From contig NZ_RJPT01000011.1 in NCBI RefSeq assembly GCF_003943515.1, positions 1 to 58,599 on the forward strand: 58,599 nucleotides of DNA, given 5' to 3'. Position numbers and translations under genes: made by a program. The notes below the pieces were generated by a model. It was given only the letters and a program-made list of their open reading frames with translations, was not told the origin of the DNA and ran no database searches. Below, one piece after another: positions 36,570 through 46,416 of the stretch. Within the stretch, counting starts at the first letter, position 1. Each line of letters starts with the position of its first letter. The DNA comes from Streptococcus cristatus. GTDB lineage: Bacteria; Bacillota; Bacilli; Lactobacillales; Streptococcaceae.

Positions 36570-37744
36570 AATTATCCAATCGTGTTTTAAATATGGAAGA
36601 AAGTGTGACTTTGGCGGCGGCAGCCAGAGCGAAAGCTTTGAAAGCGGAAGGTAGGGATATCCTTTCTTTGACCTTGGGAGAACCGGATTTTCCGACACCT
36701 AAGAATATCCAACAAGCAGCGATGGCAGCGATTGAAGATGGCAGAGCTAGTTTTTATACGGTGACAAGTGGCCTGCCTGAGCTAAAAGCAGCGGTTGTAG
36801 ACTATTTTGCCAAGTACTATGGCTATGAGATTCAGCCTAATCAAGTGATAGTGGCAACGGGTGCTAAGTTCTCTCTTTACACCTTCTTTATGAGCGTGAT
36901 TGATCCAGGAGATGAAGTCATCATTCCGACGCCTTATTGGGTCAGCTATGCCGACCAGATCTTGATGGCCGAAGGAAAGCCTGTTTTTGCTCAAGCGACA
37001 GAGGAAAACAACTTTAAGGTGACGGTGGCCCAGTTGGAGGCTGCCCGTACTGAGAAGACCAAGGTCTTGGTTCTGAACTCTCCGTCCAATCCGACTGGTA
37101 TGATTTATACTGCAGAAGAGCTGCTAGCTATCGGAAACTGGGCTGTTGAGCATGATATCCTGATCTTAGCTGACGATATTTATGGTCGTTTGGTCTACAA
37201 TGGTAATAAATTTACGCCGATTTCCAGTCTGTCAGAGGAAATTCGCAAGCAAACAGTCGTCATTAATGGTGTTTCCAAGAGCTACTCTATGACGGGCTGG
37301 CGGATTGGCTATGCAGTAGGTGAGCCTGAAATTATCTCAGCCATGAGCAAGGTTGCAGGGCAAACGACTTCTAATCCAACAGCGGTGGCGCAATATGCAG
37401 CTATTGAAGCCTTGACGGGCAGTCAGGATACGGTCGAAAATATGAGATTGGCTTTTGAAGAACGCCTGAATACTATTTATCCTTTGCTGGCTCAAGTGCC
37501 TGGCTTTGAAGTTGTCAAACCTCAGGGAGCCTTCTATCTCTTCCCAAATGTTAAAAAAGCGATGGAAATGAAAGGTTATACCGATGTGACAGCCTTTACC
37601 ACAGCGATTTTAGAAGAGGTAGGTGTGGCTCTAGTGACAGGAGACGGATTTGGTGCGCCAGAAAATGTCCGCCTCAGCTATGCGACTGACATGGATACAC
37701 TAAAAGAAGCGGTTCAACGCCTCAAGAATTTTATGGAGAAGTAA
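36566..37744 (+). CDS. aspC: Aspartate aminotransferase (class I, PLP-dependent)
   Basis: 392 aa. PLP enzyme exchanging amino groups between aspartate and 2-oxoglutarate. Visible motifs: TLGEPDFPTP near residue 37, NSPSNPTG (about 172-179), ADDIYGRLVY with the pyridine-contacting Asp, and the lysine-bearing NGVSKSYSMTGWRIGY (Schiff-base Lys at about 238). It overlaps the tseB-like stop by 4 nt (ATGA) and feeds aspartate toward asparagine and tRNA charging by the downstream asnS. The exact substrate range is family inference. Confidence 0.92.
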   Translation: MKLSNRVLNMEESVTLAAAARAKALKAEGRDILSLTLGEPDFPTPKNIQQAAMAAIEDGRASFYTVTSGLPELKAAVVDYFAKYYGYEIQPNQVIVATGAKFSLYTFFMSVIDPGDEVIIPTPYWVSYADQILMAEGKPVFAQATEENNFKVTVAQLEAARTEKTKVLVLNSPSNPTGMIYTAEELLAIGNWAVEHDILILADDIYGRLVYNGNKFTPISSLSEEIRKQTVVINGVSKSYSMTGWRIGYAVGEPEIISAMSKVAGQTTSNPTAVAQYAAIEALTGSQDTVENMRLAFEERLNTIYPLLAQVPGFEVVKPQGAFYLFPNVKKAMEMKGYTDVTAFTTAILEEVGVALVTGDGFGAPENVRLSYATDMDTLKEAVQRLKNFMEK

Positions 37745-37746
37745 GA

Positions 37747-38112
37747 ATGATTGATCATTTTGAAATTAAAGTAAAGGATTTACAGATTTCAAAAGACTTT
37801 TATACAAGCTTTCTTGCTCCTCTTAGCTACGAATTGGATTTTAGAACTGACTCTCTACTCAGTTTTGTTGCCCCCAATAGTCCTCATCCTGGTGGAGATT
37901 TTTGGTTAGGGAAAGGGGAGCAGTCTCCTATTCACTTCGCTTTTTTTGCAGAAAACCACGAGCAGGTTCAAGCTTGCTACGAGGCGGGTTTGAAGGCGGG
38001 TGGAAAAGATAATGGTGCACCTGATTATCGAAGTGATCATCTACCTTACTATGCAGCCTTTGTCTTGGATCCAGATGGAAATAATGTCGAAGTAGTCTGC
38101 CACAAAGAATAA
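37747..38112 (+). CDS. VOC (glyoxalase/bleomycin-resistance fold) family protein
   Basis: 121 aa single-domain vicinal oxygen chelate protein. The beta-alpha-beta-beta-beta unit starts [18 protein letters not shown], with [12 protein letters not shown] in the middle and the C-terminal [15 protein letters not shown] typical of the fold with a metal-ligand Glu. The substrate is unknown. It begins 2 nt after the aminotransferase stop and lies 20 nt before asnS, so it is co-transcribed. Confidence 0.85.
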   Translation: MIDHFEIKVKDLQISKDFYTSFLAPLSYELDFRTDSLLSFVAPNSPHPGGDFWLGKGEQSPIHFAFFAENHEQVQACYEAGLKAGGKDNGAPDYRSDHLPYYAAFVLDPDGNNVEVVCHKE

Positions 38113-38132
38113 AAATAGAAAAGAGAAAAAAC

Positions 38133-39479
38133 GTGTCGAAGAAAAATGTAACAATTATTGATGTGAAAAATCATGTTGGTGAAGAAGTAACGATTGGTGC
38201 TTGGGTGGCCAACAAGTCAGGAAAAGGGAAAATCGCTTTCTTGCAGTTGCGTGATGGTTCTGCCTTTTTCCAAGGTGTAGCTTTCAAGCCTAACTTTATT
38301 GAGAAATTTGGCGAAGAAGTAGGACTTGAGAAGTTTGATACGATCAAACGCTTGAGCCAAGAAACGTCTGTTTATGTGACAGGGATTGTCAAAGAAGACG
38401 AGCGCTCAAAATTTGGCTACGAGCTTGATATTACAGATATCGAAATTATCGGTGAATCAAATGACTATCCAATCACGCCGAAAGAACACGGAACTGACTT
38501 CCTCATGGACAACCGTCACTTGTGGCTACGTTCTCGCAAGCAAGTAGCCATGATGCAAATCCGTAATGCCATCATCTATGCTACTTATGAATTCTTTGAC
38601 AAGAATGGCTTTATCAAGTTTGACAGCCCAATCTTGTCAGGAAATGCGGCAGAGGATTCGACTGAACTCTTTGAAACCGACTACTTTGGAACTCCAGCTT
38701 ACTTGAGCCAATCTGGTCAGCTTTACCTCGAAGCAGGAGCTATGGCTCTGGGTCGTGTTTATGACTTTGGACCTGTATTCCGTGCAGAAAAATCAAAAAC
38801 TCGCCGTCATTTGACAGAGTTCTGGATGATGGATGCGGAGTATAATTTTGTTACTCACGATGAGTCACTCGACTTGCAGGAAGCTTATGTCAAAGTCTTG
38901 ATTCAAGGTGTATTGGACCGTGCTCCTCAAGCTTTGGAAACATTGGAACGTGATACTGAGCTTTTGAAACGCTATATTGCAGAGCCATTCAAGCGCGTTA
39001 CCTATGATGAGGCGATTGATCTCTTGCAAGCCCATGAAAATGATGAGGATGCGGACTACGAACATCTTGAGCATGGCGATGACTTTGGTTCACCGCATGA
39101 AACATGGATTTCAAACCACTTTGGTGTACCAACCTTTGTCGTGAACTATCCAGCAGCCATCAAGGCTTTCTACATGAAGCCTGTGGAAGGAAATCCAGAT
39201 CGCGTCCTTTGTGCAGACTTGCTTGCTCCAGAAGGCTATGGCGAAATCATCGGTGGCTCTATGCGTGAAGAAGATTACGACGCACTGGTCGCTAAAATGG
39301 AAGAGCTTGGTATGGATACATCAGAATATGAATTCTACTTGGATCTTCGTAAGTATGGATCTGTTCCACACGGTGGCTTCGGTATCGGTATCGAGCGTAT
39401 GGTAACCTTTGTAGCAGGTACCAAGCATATCCGTGAAGCCATTCCATTCCCACGTATGCTGCACCGTATTAAACCTTAA
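38133..39479 (+). CDS. asnS: Asparaginyl-tRNA synthetase
   Basis: 448 aa class IIb synthetase that charges tRNA-Asn. An N-terminal OB-fold anticodon-binding domain (about 1-110, [25 protein letters not shown]) is followed by the catalytic domain, with class II motif 2 in [24 protein letters not shown] and motif 3 in [19 protein letters not shown] 38133 is the start, with a weak GAGA-type ribosome-binding site. No T-box leader precedes it. It ends the tseB-like operon. Confidence 0.97.
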   Translation: MSKKNVTIIDVKNHVGEEVTIGAWVANKSGKGKIAFLQLRDGSAFFQGVAFKPNFIEKFGEEVGLEKFDTIKRLSQETSVYVTGIVKEDERSKFGYELDITDIEIIGESNDYPITPKEHGTDFLMDNRHLWLRSRKQVAMMQIRNAIIYATYEFFDKNGFIKFDSPILSGNAAEDSTELFETDYFGTPAYLSQSGQLYLEAGAMALGRVYDFGPVFRAEKSKTRRHLTEFWMMDAEYNFVTHDESLDLQEAYVKVLIQGVLDRAPQALETLERDTELLKRYIAEPFKRVTYDEAIDLLQAHENDEDADYEHLEHGDDFGSPHETWISNHFGVPTFVVNYPAAIKAFYMKPVEGNPDRVLCADLLAPEGYGEIIGGSMREEDYDALVAKMEELGMDTSEYEFYLDLRKYGSVPHGGFGIGIERMVTFVAGTKHIREAIPFPRMLHRIKP

Positions 39480-39758
39480 AATCAATGAGAGTGGGACAGA
39501 AATCGGTAATTCGTTAGAATTCGATTTCGTCGTCCCACCTCCGCATAGTTGAGTAGGGCTGTAAAAGCTGATGAAATCAGCGTAGTAGAGTCCACTCAAT
39601 CACTGCGTCTTTCTCGACAATCCAAAGACAATTGAGAGGCTAGGACTTTTGTCCCAGCCTCTTCAAAGCACTAGAAAGAAGAGGTGGAGATCATGTAAAC
39701 AGCGGATTAACAAGTGATAAAGGATAGAAATGGAAAAACACTTGTTAAAGGAGAAAAT
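39480..39758. repeat. Intergenic element with three consecutive hairpins
   Basis: Hairpin 1 (39491-39538) is GTGGGAC-a-GAAATCG ... CGATTTC-gtc-GTCCCAC with an inner AATTC gtta GAATT. Hairpin 2 (about 39550-39599) is TTGAGT-a-GGGCT ... GCTGAT gaa ATCAGC ... AGTCC-ACTCAA. Hairpin 3 (39636-39661) is GAGGCTAGGAC tttt GTCCCAGCCTC. Similar GTGGGACAGAAATCG-type blocks recur between genes in sanguinis-group streptococci as far as I recall, so this is probably a dispersed intergenic repeat. It may also end asnS transcription. Confidence 0.55.
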
Positions 39759-40946
39759 ATGTTTAAAAGAAGTTATCGGAAAAATATCGGTCTGATGGCC
39801 GGAGTAGAATTTTTTGCCTTTCTAGGCATTACCAGTTTTTGGATTTTATTTCTAAGTCAAAATGGCATGTCCCTCTGGCAGATTGGGTTTTTGGAAAGTA
39901 TCTTTCATGCCACTAGTGTCATTTGTGAAATTCCTTCTGGGATGTTGGCGGATCGCTTTTCCTACAAGACCAATCTTTATCTGAGCCGAATAGCTGGGAT
40001 TGTGTCTTCTGTTCTCATGTTGGTGGGGCAGGGGAACTTTTGGGTCTATGCACTGGCTATGATGATCAGTGCTTGGTCCTATAATTTTGATTCGGGTACA
40101 AGCGCAGCTATGGTTTATGATTCGTCTGTGGAAGCCGGACTCAAGGAACGTTACTTATCCATCTCCAGCTTCATGTCTGGGGTGGCTGAAGCGACCCAGT
40201 CTTTGGGAACGGTCTGGGCCGGATTTTTTGTCCATGGACAATTGCATCTGACCTACTATATCATGATTGGCACTTCTATCGTCGTTCTTTTCTTGACTTG
40301 GATGCTGAAGGAGCCAAGTGTCAAGGCAGAGAAATCGGAGCGTCTGACCATGAAAAAAATTATCTGGGCTGTCAAAGAGGAGTTACAGAGAAATCCCAGC
40401 CTTTTTATCTGGATGATTCTGTCTCAAATCATCGGAACGCTCATGTGCATGTTTTATTTTTACTACCAAAATCAATTGCCTGACTTAAAAGATTGGCAGA
40501 TTTCGCTGGTCATGCTGATTGGTAGTGTCTTGAATATCTTGGCAGTCTATCTGGCCAGCAAGGTTGGAAAGAAGTATTCTGCCTTGAAACTTTTTCCATT
40601 ATTGGTACTTCTGACTGGAGTGACCTACCTGCTGTCCTACTTTGGCACGCCAATCATCTATATCTTGGTTTATCTAATCAGCAACGCCTTGTACGCTCTC
40701 TTCCAGCCGATTTTTGACAATGATTTACAAAAGCAGCTGCCAAGTGAAGTGCGGGCGACTATGCTCAGTGTCTACTCTATGATGTTCAGCCTGAGTATGA
40801 TTGTCATCTTCCCTCTGACAGGCTGGCTGATTGATAATCTTGGCTTCGACTGGACTTTTATAGTTTTAGGCGGCTTCTTATTAGCAGTGACACCGTTTTT
40901 GTATATGGGTCTAAAGAAAATAAGCCAGAGCTTACAAGAAGTCTAA
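39759..40946 (+). CDS. Major facilitator superfamily transporter
   Basis: About 395 aa with 12 predicted membrane segments. The MFS loop-2/3 signature is GMLADRFSYKTNLYLSR (about residues 60-76). Proteins of this group are usually drug or small-molecule exporters; the substrate is unknown. ATG 39759 has AAAGGAG upstream; the frame from 39714 would start before it and is rejected. It has a strong terminator after it and is unlinked to the ABC exporter that follows. Confidence 0.85.
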   Translation: MFKRSYRKNIGLMAGVEFFAFLGITSFWILFLSQNGMSLWQIGFLESIFHATSVICEIPSGMLADRFSYKTNLYLSRIAGIVSSVLMLVGQGNFWVYALAMMISAWSYNFDSGTSAAMVYDSSVEAGLKERYLSISSFMSGVAEATQSLGTVWAGFFVHGQLHLTYYIMIGTSIVVLFLTWMLKEPSVKAEKSERLTMKKIIWAVKEELQRNPSLFIWMILSQIIGTLMCMFYFYYQNQLPDLKDWQISLVMLIGSVLNILAVYLASKVGKKYSALKLFPLLVLLTGVTYLLSYFGTPIIYILVYLISNALYALFQPIFDNDLQKQLPSEVRATMLSVYSMMFSLSMIVIFPLTGWLIDNLGFDWTFIVLGGFLLAVTPFLYMGLKKISQSLQEV

Positions 40947-40950
40947 TATC

Positions 40951-40989
40951 AATGTTCTCTTTCTGCTGGACAGAAAGAGAATATTTTTT
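40951..40989 (+). terminator. Terminator after the MFS gene
   Basis: TTCTCTTTCTG ctgga CAGAAAGAGAA stem followed by TATTTTTTA. Confidence 0.9.
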
Positions 40990-41042
40990 AGCCTTTGAAA
41001 ATTATGGTAAAATAAATACAGTTTAATGGAGAAGTAGGCAGT

Positions 41043-42785
41043 ATGAAAGATTTATTGAAATATTTCAAGGGCTATATCAGGGAGTCTTTGCTAGGGCCCT
41101 TGTTCAAGCTTTTGGAAGCTAGTTTTGAACTCTTAGTTCCGCTTTTGATTGCGGGGATTGTGGATGAGACCATTCCTAGACACGACAGCTCCCATCTCTA
41201 CTGGATGGTTTTTCTTTTGATGGACTTGGCTGCGCTGGGTGTGGTGGTAGCAGTGGTGGCCCAGTATTATTCGTCAAAGGCGGCAGTGGGCTTTACTCGT
41301 CAGATGACAAGCGACCTCTATCAAAAAATCCTGCGCTTGCCCAAGGCCAGTCGGGATGAGCTGACGACTTCTAGCTTGGTGACTCGACTGACGAGCGACA
41401 CCTATCAGATTCAGACGGGAATCAATCAATTTCTTCGTCTCTTTCTGCGGGCGCCTATCATTGTTTTCGGCTCCATCATCATGGCCTTTACTATCAGTCC
41501 GGTCATTACCTTGTGGTTCTTGCTCATGGTGGCAATTTTAACGGCTATTATCGTTTTCATGTCTCGTCTGATGAACCCTCTCTATGCTAAGATTCGTCAG
41601 CTGACAGACCAACTGGTCAATCTGACTCGTGAGCAGCTACAGGGCATGCGGGTTATTCGAGCTTTCGGTCAGACCCAGCGCGAGGTTCAGACCTTTCGCA
41701 ATCGCAACGAGCTCTATAAGACATGGCAAATCAGGACGGGAGCTCTGGCTAGTCTGATTAGTCCTCTGACCTTTCTTACGGTCAATGCTACTCTGATTGC
41801 TGTGATTTGGCAGGGGAATACTTTTATTGGCAAAGGGTTGCTGACCCAAGGGATGCTAGTGGCCTTGGTCAATTATTTATTGCAAATTTTGGTGGAATTG
41901 CTCAAGCTGGCTATGCTAGTCAATTCACTCAATCAAAGCTATATCAGTGCAGGCCGCATTAGTCAGGTCTTCGAGCAAGCAGAAGAAGATGTCCTGCTGG
42001 AATTAGTGCAGGAAACAGCTCTGCTAGATCAAGCCATTAAAGTCCAGCAGGTTAGTTTTTCTTATCCAAATGCAGCTAGTCCAGCCTTGACTGGTCTGAC
42101 TTTTGATTTGAAAAGAGGTCAGACTTTAGGTGTTATTGGCGGAACAGGCTCAGGTAAGTCTACTCTGGTTCAGCTACTGGCTCATCTCTATCCTGTGGCT
42201 GCTGGTCAGTTGACCATCTTTTCCCAAGGACGCAGTCCTAAAAATCTCAGCGAATGGCGGTCTTGGATTAGTCTGGTGCCTCAGAAGGCGGAGCTTTTTC
42301 AAGGAACTGTTCGCTCCAATCTGACTTTAGGACTGTCAACCAAGCCAACAGATGCAGACTTGTGGCAGGCTTTGGAGATTGCTCAAGCGGCGGACTTTGT
42401 CTCTCAGAAGGAAGGTGGCTTGGATGCGACTGTAGAAGCTTTTGGCCGAAATTTTTCTGGCGGTCAGCGTCAGCGTTTAACCATTGCCAGAGCTGTCTTG
42501 CGGAGGGCCCCTTTCTTGGTTTTAGATGATACGACTTCAGCTCTGGACTATTTGACAGAGGCTAGACTCCTGCAGGCTATTAAGAATGAATTGACTGAGA
42601 CCAGTCTGGTCTTGATCTCCCAGCGGACCAATAGCTTGCGCTCAGCGGATCAAATTTTAGTCCTAGATAAGGGAGAACAGGTGGCTCTTGGTCGCCATGA
42701 GGAACTCTTAGTCAGCTCTGCCATTTACCAAGAAATTCATCACTCACAGCATAGTCAAGGAGAGGAGGGAAAGCATGAAACATAA
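41043..42785 (+). CDS. Heterodimeric ABC exporter, subunit with degenerate catalytic site
   Basis: 580 aa, six membrane segments (about 1-300) plus an ATPase domain. Walker A GGTGSGKST lies at about 366 and signature FSGGQRQR at about 473. Walker B ends LVLDD (Asp495-Asp496), so Asp replaces the catalytic Glu, and the switch-loop His is Gln527 (LISQRTNSL). This is the pattern of the degenerate partner in heterodimeric exporters such as TM287/288 and BmrC/D. Overlaps the next gene by 11 nt. Substrate unknown; drug or peptide export is likely. Confidence 0.9.
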   Translation: MKDLLKYFKGYIRESLLGPLFKLLEASFELLVPLLIAGIVDETIPRHDSSHLYWMVFLLMDLAALGVVVAVVAQYYSSKAAVGFTRQMTSDLYQKILRLPKASRDELTTSSLVTRLTSDTYQIQTGINQFLRLFLRAPIIVFGSIIMAFTISPVITLWFLLMVAILTAIIVFMSRLMNPLYAKIRQLTDQLVNLTREQLQGMRVIRAFGQTQREVQTFRNRNELYKTWQIRTGALASLISPLTFLTVNATLIAVIWQGNTFIGKGLLTQGMLVALVNYLLQILVELLKLAMLVNSLNQSYISAGRISQVFEQAEEDVLLELVQETALLDQAIKVQQVSFSYPNAASPALTGLTFDLKRGQTLGVIGGTGSGKSTLVQLLAHLYPVAAGQLTIFSQGRSPKNLSEWRSWISLVPQKAELFQGTVRSNLTLGLSTKPTDADLWQALEIAQAADFVSQKEGGLDATVEAFGRNFSGGQRQRLTIARAVLRRAPFLVLDDTTSALDYLTEARLLQAIKNELTETSLVLISQRTNSLRSADQILVLDKGEQVALGRHEELLVSSAIYQEIHHSQHSQGEEGKHET

Positions 42786-44511
42786 GACATCATCTAGCAG
42801 CTTGAGGCGTTTGACTCGAGATTTGCTGCAGGCGCGCTGGCTCTTTCTCCTAGCTAGTCTGGGAACGGTGGCTCAAGTGGCTCTGACTGTTCTTCTTCCA
42901 GTTTTAATCGGGAATGCGGTTGACAGCGTTCTTTTCCCTCAAGCGGAGCAACATTTGATGCCGATTTTGGGCCAGATGCTGTTGGTCATCTTAGTCAATA
43001 CGCTGATTCAGTGGCTCAATCCCTTGCTCTATAATCAGCTGGTCTATCGCTACAGTCAGCAGCTCCGTCAAGGCGTTATCAAGAAAGTACACTATCTGCC
43101 ATTGGCCTATCTGGATCGGCAGGGAACTGGCGACTTGGTTAGTCGGGTGACGACGGACTTGGAGCAGCTCAGCAATGGCCTGCTTATGGTTTTCAATCAA
43201 TTTTTTGTGGGTTTGCTGACAATCTTAGTGACCATCATTAGCATGGCCAGATTGGACTTTTTCCTTCTGCTTTTGGTTCTGCTTTTGACGCCCCTTTCTC
43301 TTTTTTTAGCTCGCTTTATTGCTAGAAAAAGTTTTAGCTTTTTCCAACGTCAGACGGAGGCTAGAGGGGCACAGACCCAGCTGATTGAGGAAAGTCTGAC
43401 CCAGGAAAGTCTGATTCAGGCCTTTAATGCCCAGGAGCAGTTTGATACAGCTTTTACTCGCAGCAACCAAACCTATGCGGACTATTCTCAGGCGGCTATT
43501 TTCTATTCATCAACGGTCAATCCTTCGACTCGTTTTATCAATGCCCTGATTTATGCTTTGATTGTAGGCTTTGGGGCTGTCCGAATCATTCAGGGAACAG
43601 GTTTTACGGTTGGGCAGCTGGTAACTTTTCTCAACTACGTCAACCAGTACACCAAGCCTTTCAATGATATATCGTCAGTCATGTCAGAATTGCAGAGCGC
43701 TTTAGCTTGTGCGGAGCGGATTTACAGCGTTTTGGACCAAGAAGAAATAGCAGAGTCTGGTCAGGAAATCCTCCAGTCGGAAGATGTCAGAGGACAGATT
43801 AGCTTTGAGCATGTGGCTTTTGGCTATGAGCCTGGAAAAGAGCTGATTCAGGATTTGAATATAAGGATTCCGGCAGCTAGCAAGGTCGCCATTGTCGGGC
43901 CAACTGGTGCTGGCAAGTCAACCCTGATCAATCTCCTCATGCGCTTTTACAATGTTGATAGTGGTCTTATTTCGCTAGACGATGTTCCCATTACGCATTA
44001 CACCAGAGCCTCTTATCGTCAGCAGTTTGGTATGGTACTGCAAGAGACTTGGCTCAAGACGGCGACCATTCATGACAACATAGCTTTTGGCCGGCCAGAC
44101 GCCAGCCGAGAAGAGGTCATTGCAGCTGCCAAGGCGGCCAATGCGCATTTCTTTATCCAGCAGCTGCCTCAGGGCTATGACACCTATCTGGCGGATGCTG
44201 GGGATTCCCTTTCTCAAGGTCAGCGGCAGCTATTAACTATCGCGCGCGTATTCCTGGCTGTTCCTAAAATCCTAATCTTGGATGAGGCGACTTCCTCCAT
44301 CGATACTCGGACAGAAGTCTTGATTCAGGAGGCTTTCAGCAAGCTCATGGTGGGACGGACTAGCTTTATCATCGCCCACCGCCTGTCCACTATTCAAAAT
44401 GCTGACATCATCCTCGTCATGGTAGATGGCAATATCGTCGAACATGGGAATCACCAGGAGCTCATGGCAGCCAGAGGTGTTTATTACCAAATGCAGACGG
44501 CGCAGGACTAG
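42775..44511 (+). CDS. Heterodimeric ABC exporter, subunit with intact catalytic site
   Basis: 578 aa, six membrane segments plus ATPase. Walker A GPTGAGKST, Walker B ILILDEATSSID with catalytic Glu and switch His in IAHRLSTI are intact. The signature motif is altered to LSQGQ (residues 479-483) instead of LSGGQ. The altered signature would pair with the degenerate Walker B of the partner, so one composite ATP site is defective and one is active, as expected for this exporter class. It is translationally coupled to 41043-42785 and closed by a terminator. Confidence 0.9.
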   Translation: MKHKTSSSSLRRLTRDLLQARWLFLLASLGTVAQVALTVLLPVLIGNAVDSVLFPQAEQHLMPILGQMLLVILVNTLIQWLNPLLYNQLVYRYSQQLRQGVIKKVHYLPLAYLDRQGTGDLVSRVTTDLEQLSNGLLMVFNQFFVGLLTILVTIISMARLDFFLLLLVLLLTPLSLFLARFIARKSFSFFQRQTEARGAQTQLIEESLTQESLIQAFNAQEQFDTAFTRSNQTYADYSQAAIFYSSTVNPSTRFINALIYALIVGFGAVRIIQGTGFTVGQLVTFLNYVNQYTKPFNDISSVMSELQSALACAERIYSVLDQEEIAESGQEILQSEDVRGQISFEHVAFGYEPGKELIQDLNIRIPAASKVAIVGPTGAGKSTLINLLMRFYNVDSGLISLDDVPITHYTRASYRQQFGMVLQETWLKTATIHDNIAFGRPDASREEVIAAAKAANAHFFIQQLPQGYDTYLADAGDSLSQGQRQLLTIARVFLAVPKILILDEATSSIDTRTEVLIQEAFSKLMVGRTSFIIAHRLSTIQNADIILVMVDGNIVEHGNHQELMAARGVYYQMQTAQD

Positions 44512-44556
44512 AAGGGGAGCTTTATTAAAGTTCACAGATTGATGCTAAACAAAACT

Positions 44557-44585
44557 AAAAGAGTTGGAATTTCCAACTCTTTTTG
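44557..44585. terminator. Bidirectional terminator between the ABC exporter and the ABC-F gene
   Basis: AAAAGAGTTGGAA / TTCCAACTCTTTT perfect stem with T runs on both strands, between convergent genes. Confidence 0.88.
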
Positions 44586-44586
44586 C

Positions 44587-46113
44587 TTATAGTTTAACTT
44601 CCTCCAACCCTGTCTCTGTCAGTTTATAAATCTTCTGGCAGACTTCTTTGAGAAAGACCCGATCGTGTGAGACAGCGATAATAGCACCAGGATAAGTCGC
44701 CAAAAGCTGGCGAATCTGGGGCTGAGAGGTGGGAGAGAAGTTGCGAGTTGGCTCGTCCAGAAGGAGGACATTGGGACGGTCTAGGACTAGTTTGAGCAGG
44801 AGTAGCTTGGCTTTTTGACCACCGGAAAGCTGCCCAATCGGGTGACGGGCTTCGTCACGCGTGAACTGGAGACTGGCTAGATGCGTCAGGATTTTCTCTT
44901 CCTGAGCCTTGTCACCAGAGGGAGCTAGAAAGTCCAAGGGACTGCTCTCATCATTCAGCAAGTCGCCATAATGCTGGGGCATATAACCGACCCGCATGTC
45001 TGTCCGCTCACGCAGAATCTTCCATATTTCCTTAAGTAGAGTAGACTTGCCAGCACCATTAGCACCAATCAGTCCAATTTTTTCCTGGCCGCAGACCTCC
45101 AGAGTCAAGTTCTCCGCTAGCTGTCGTCCGTCTGCTTCTAGTTTCATTCCTTCTAATTTTAGGATTCTTTTGGTCAATGGCAGAGCTTCTATGTTTGAGA
45201 AGTGAAGGCTGATGACATCTTCCTGTGTTGGGATTTCGGTCATTTCAGCGCCTGCTTTTTCAAATCGTTTGCCCTGCGAGAGGACGTTTTTCATCTTCTT
45301 AGCTAGTAGTCGGCCTTGGACATCATTTTTGGTATTTCTCAAGGCATTTTCAACATTTTGTTTAACCCGTCGGTGTTTTTCCATGGTCTTGGCGTGTTCT
45401 TCCCGCTCTTTCCGTGCCAATTGACCTTGTTTTTCAAAAGCCTCCTGACGCTGCTGCCGGTAATTTTCGTAGTCCAGACTTTTGACGCTGGTTCTAGCCT
45501 CCTGCTTCTTTTTGATTCGCTCCAGATGAACAATCTTGGTCGCGGCTTGAGCGAGGAAGTGTTCGTCATGAGAGACGAAAAGGACCGTTCTTTGGCTGTG
45601 GCTGATAAAGTTTTCCAGCCAAGTCAGAGTTTCGAGATCGAGGTCATTAGAGGGCTCATCAAGAAAGAGAATGTCCCAATCGCTGGCTAGTTTCTTGATG
45701 AGTTGGACCTTGAGCTTTTCTCCTCCAGATAGGCTAGAGAGCCGCTGCTGACTGGCAAAGCGCTGGCTGTCAAAGTTGAGCTCCCCAGCATAGCGATAGA
45801 GCTTGGCATAGTCCAGCTCTGTCTCAAAATCAGCAAAGAAATAGTCATTGAGCGTCAGTTGGGCATCCTCTGAAGGCAGTTGCTGGGGCAGATAAACAGC
45901 AGCAGTATAGAACTTATCAATCTGTCCGCTGTAGCTGACATAGGAGCTGACTAGTCCCTCGTCTAGCAGAAGCTTGAGCAGGGTGGACTTGCCATTGCCC
46001 TCCTCACCGATAATACCGACCTTGTCTCCTTGATTGATGGTCAGTGTCAGATCTTTGACCAGCTCCTTCAGGTCTTTTAAGTGGGTAATGGTTAGATTTC
46101 TTATTTGCAGCAT
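44587..46113 (-). CDS. ABC-F family ATPase (ribosome-associated, possible antibiotic-resistance type)
   Basis: About 508 aa, two ATPase domains without membrane segments. First: GEEGNGKST, LSGGEKLKVQL, FLDEPSNDLD. Second: GANGAGKST, LSGGQKAKLLL, LLDEPTRNFSP. The basic, coiled linker between them (about 195-290, rich in QQRQEAFEKQ and KHRRVKQN) is the interdomain arm that reaches the ribosomal E/P site in ABC-F proteins. Some members protect ribosomes from macrolide, lincosamide or pleuromutilin drugs; which, if any, applies is unknown. ATG 46113 follows GAAGGAG. The long attenuator-like leader upstream favours drug-inducible expression. Confidence 0.88.
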   Translation of the reverse strand: MLQIRNLTITHLKDLKELVKDLTLTINQGDKVGIIGEEGNGKSTLLKLLLDEGLVSSYVSYSGQIDKFYTAAVYLPQQLPSEDAQLTLNDYFFADFETELDYAKLYRYAGELNFDSQRFASQQRLSSLSGGEKLKVQLIKKLASDWDILFLDEPSNDLDLETLTWLENFISHSQRTVLFVSHDEHFLAQAATKIVHLERIKKKQEARTSVKSLDYENYRQQRQEAFEKQGQLARKEREEHAKTMEKHRRVKQNVENALRNTKNDVQGRLLAKKMKNVLSQGKRFEKAGAEMTEIPTQEDVISLHFSNIEALPLTKRILKLEGMKLEADGRQLAENLTLEVCGQEKIGLIGANGAGKSTLLKEIWKILRERTDMRVGYMPQHYGDLLNDESSPLDFLAPSGDKAQEEKILTHLASLQFTRDEARHPIGQLSGGQKAKLLLLKLVLDRPNVLLLDEPTRNFSPTSQPQIRQLLATYPGAIIAVSHDRVFLKEVCQKIYKLTETGLEEVKL

Positions 46114-46410
46114 AGATATCTCCTTCGTTTTATAACACAAAATACAGCCCTGCTTTATTTAGCAGAGCTGTTGAGATTGCACAAAGCAGACACATAAGTG
46201 TCCAAGTAGGCTTATTCGTCTATAGGCTTCCGGCTTGCACTGTCATAGGAGTGACAGGATTGATCTAAATATAAGCAAATAGAAGCTTGAAAGCACAAAA
46301 AAACGAAAGTCCCGCAGATATGCAGAAACATGACAAAATCTACTAAATAAAGTTTCCTTTAAAAAATAGACTTAATTTTTCATGTCTCCGTGTACCTCCG
46401 AAATCATTCT
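46114..46410 (-). promoter_or_regulatory. Attenuator-like leader of the ABC-F gene with uORF
   Basis: About 297 nt of minus-strand RNA. Near its 5' end a tiny uORF, Met-Lys-Asn-stop (ATG 46383), follows GGAGG; in the same frame an upstream ATG at 46407 would make a 10-codon peptide. The 3' end is a terminator hairpin (46145-46170, CAGCTCTGCT / AGCAGGGCTG) followed by TATTTTG, just before the gene's Shine-Dalgarno. A segment reading CTTTATTTAGTAG (46352 to 46340) can pair over 13 nt, with one G-U, with CTGCTAAATAAAG of the terminator. This is the architecture of a translation-coupled attenuator. Confidence 0.7.
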
Positions 46411-46416
46411 ACCTTT

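Noticed and set aside
38113..38132. T-box leader before asnS
   Set aside because: The gap is only 20 nt, with no T-box sequence or specifier hairpin; asnS is internal to an operon.
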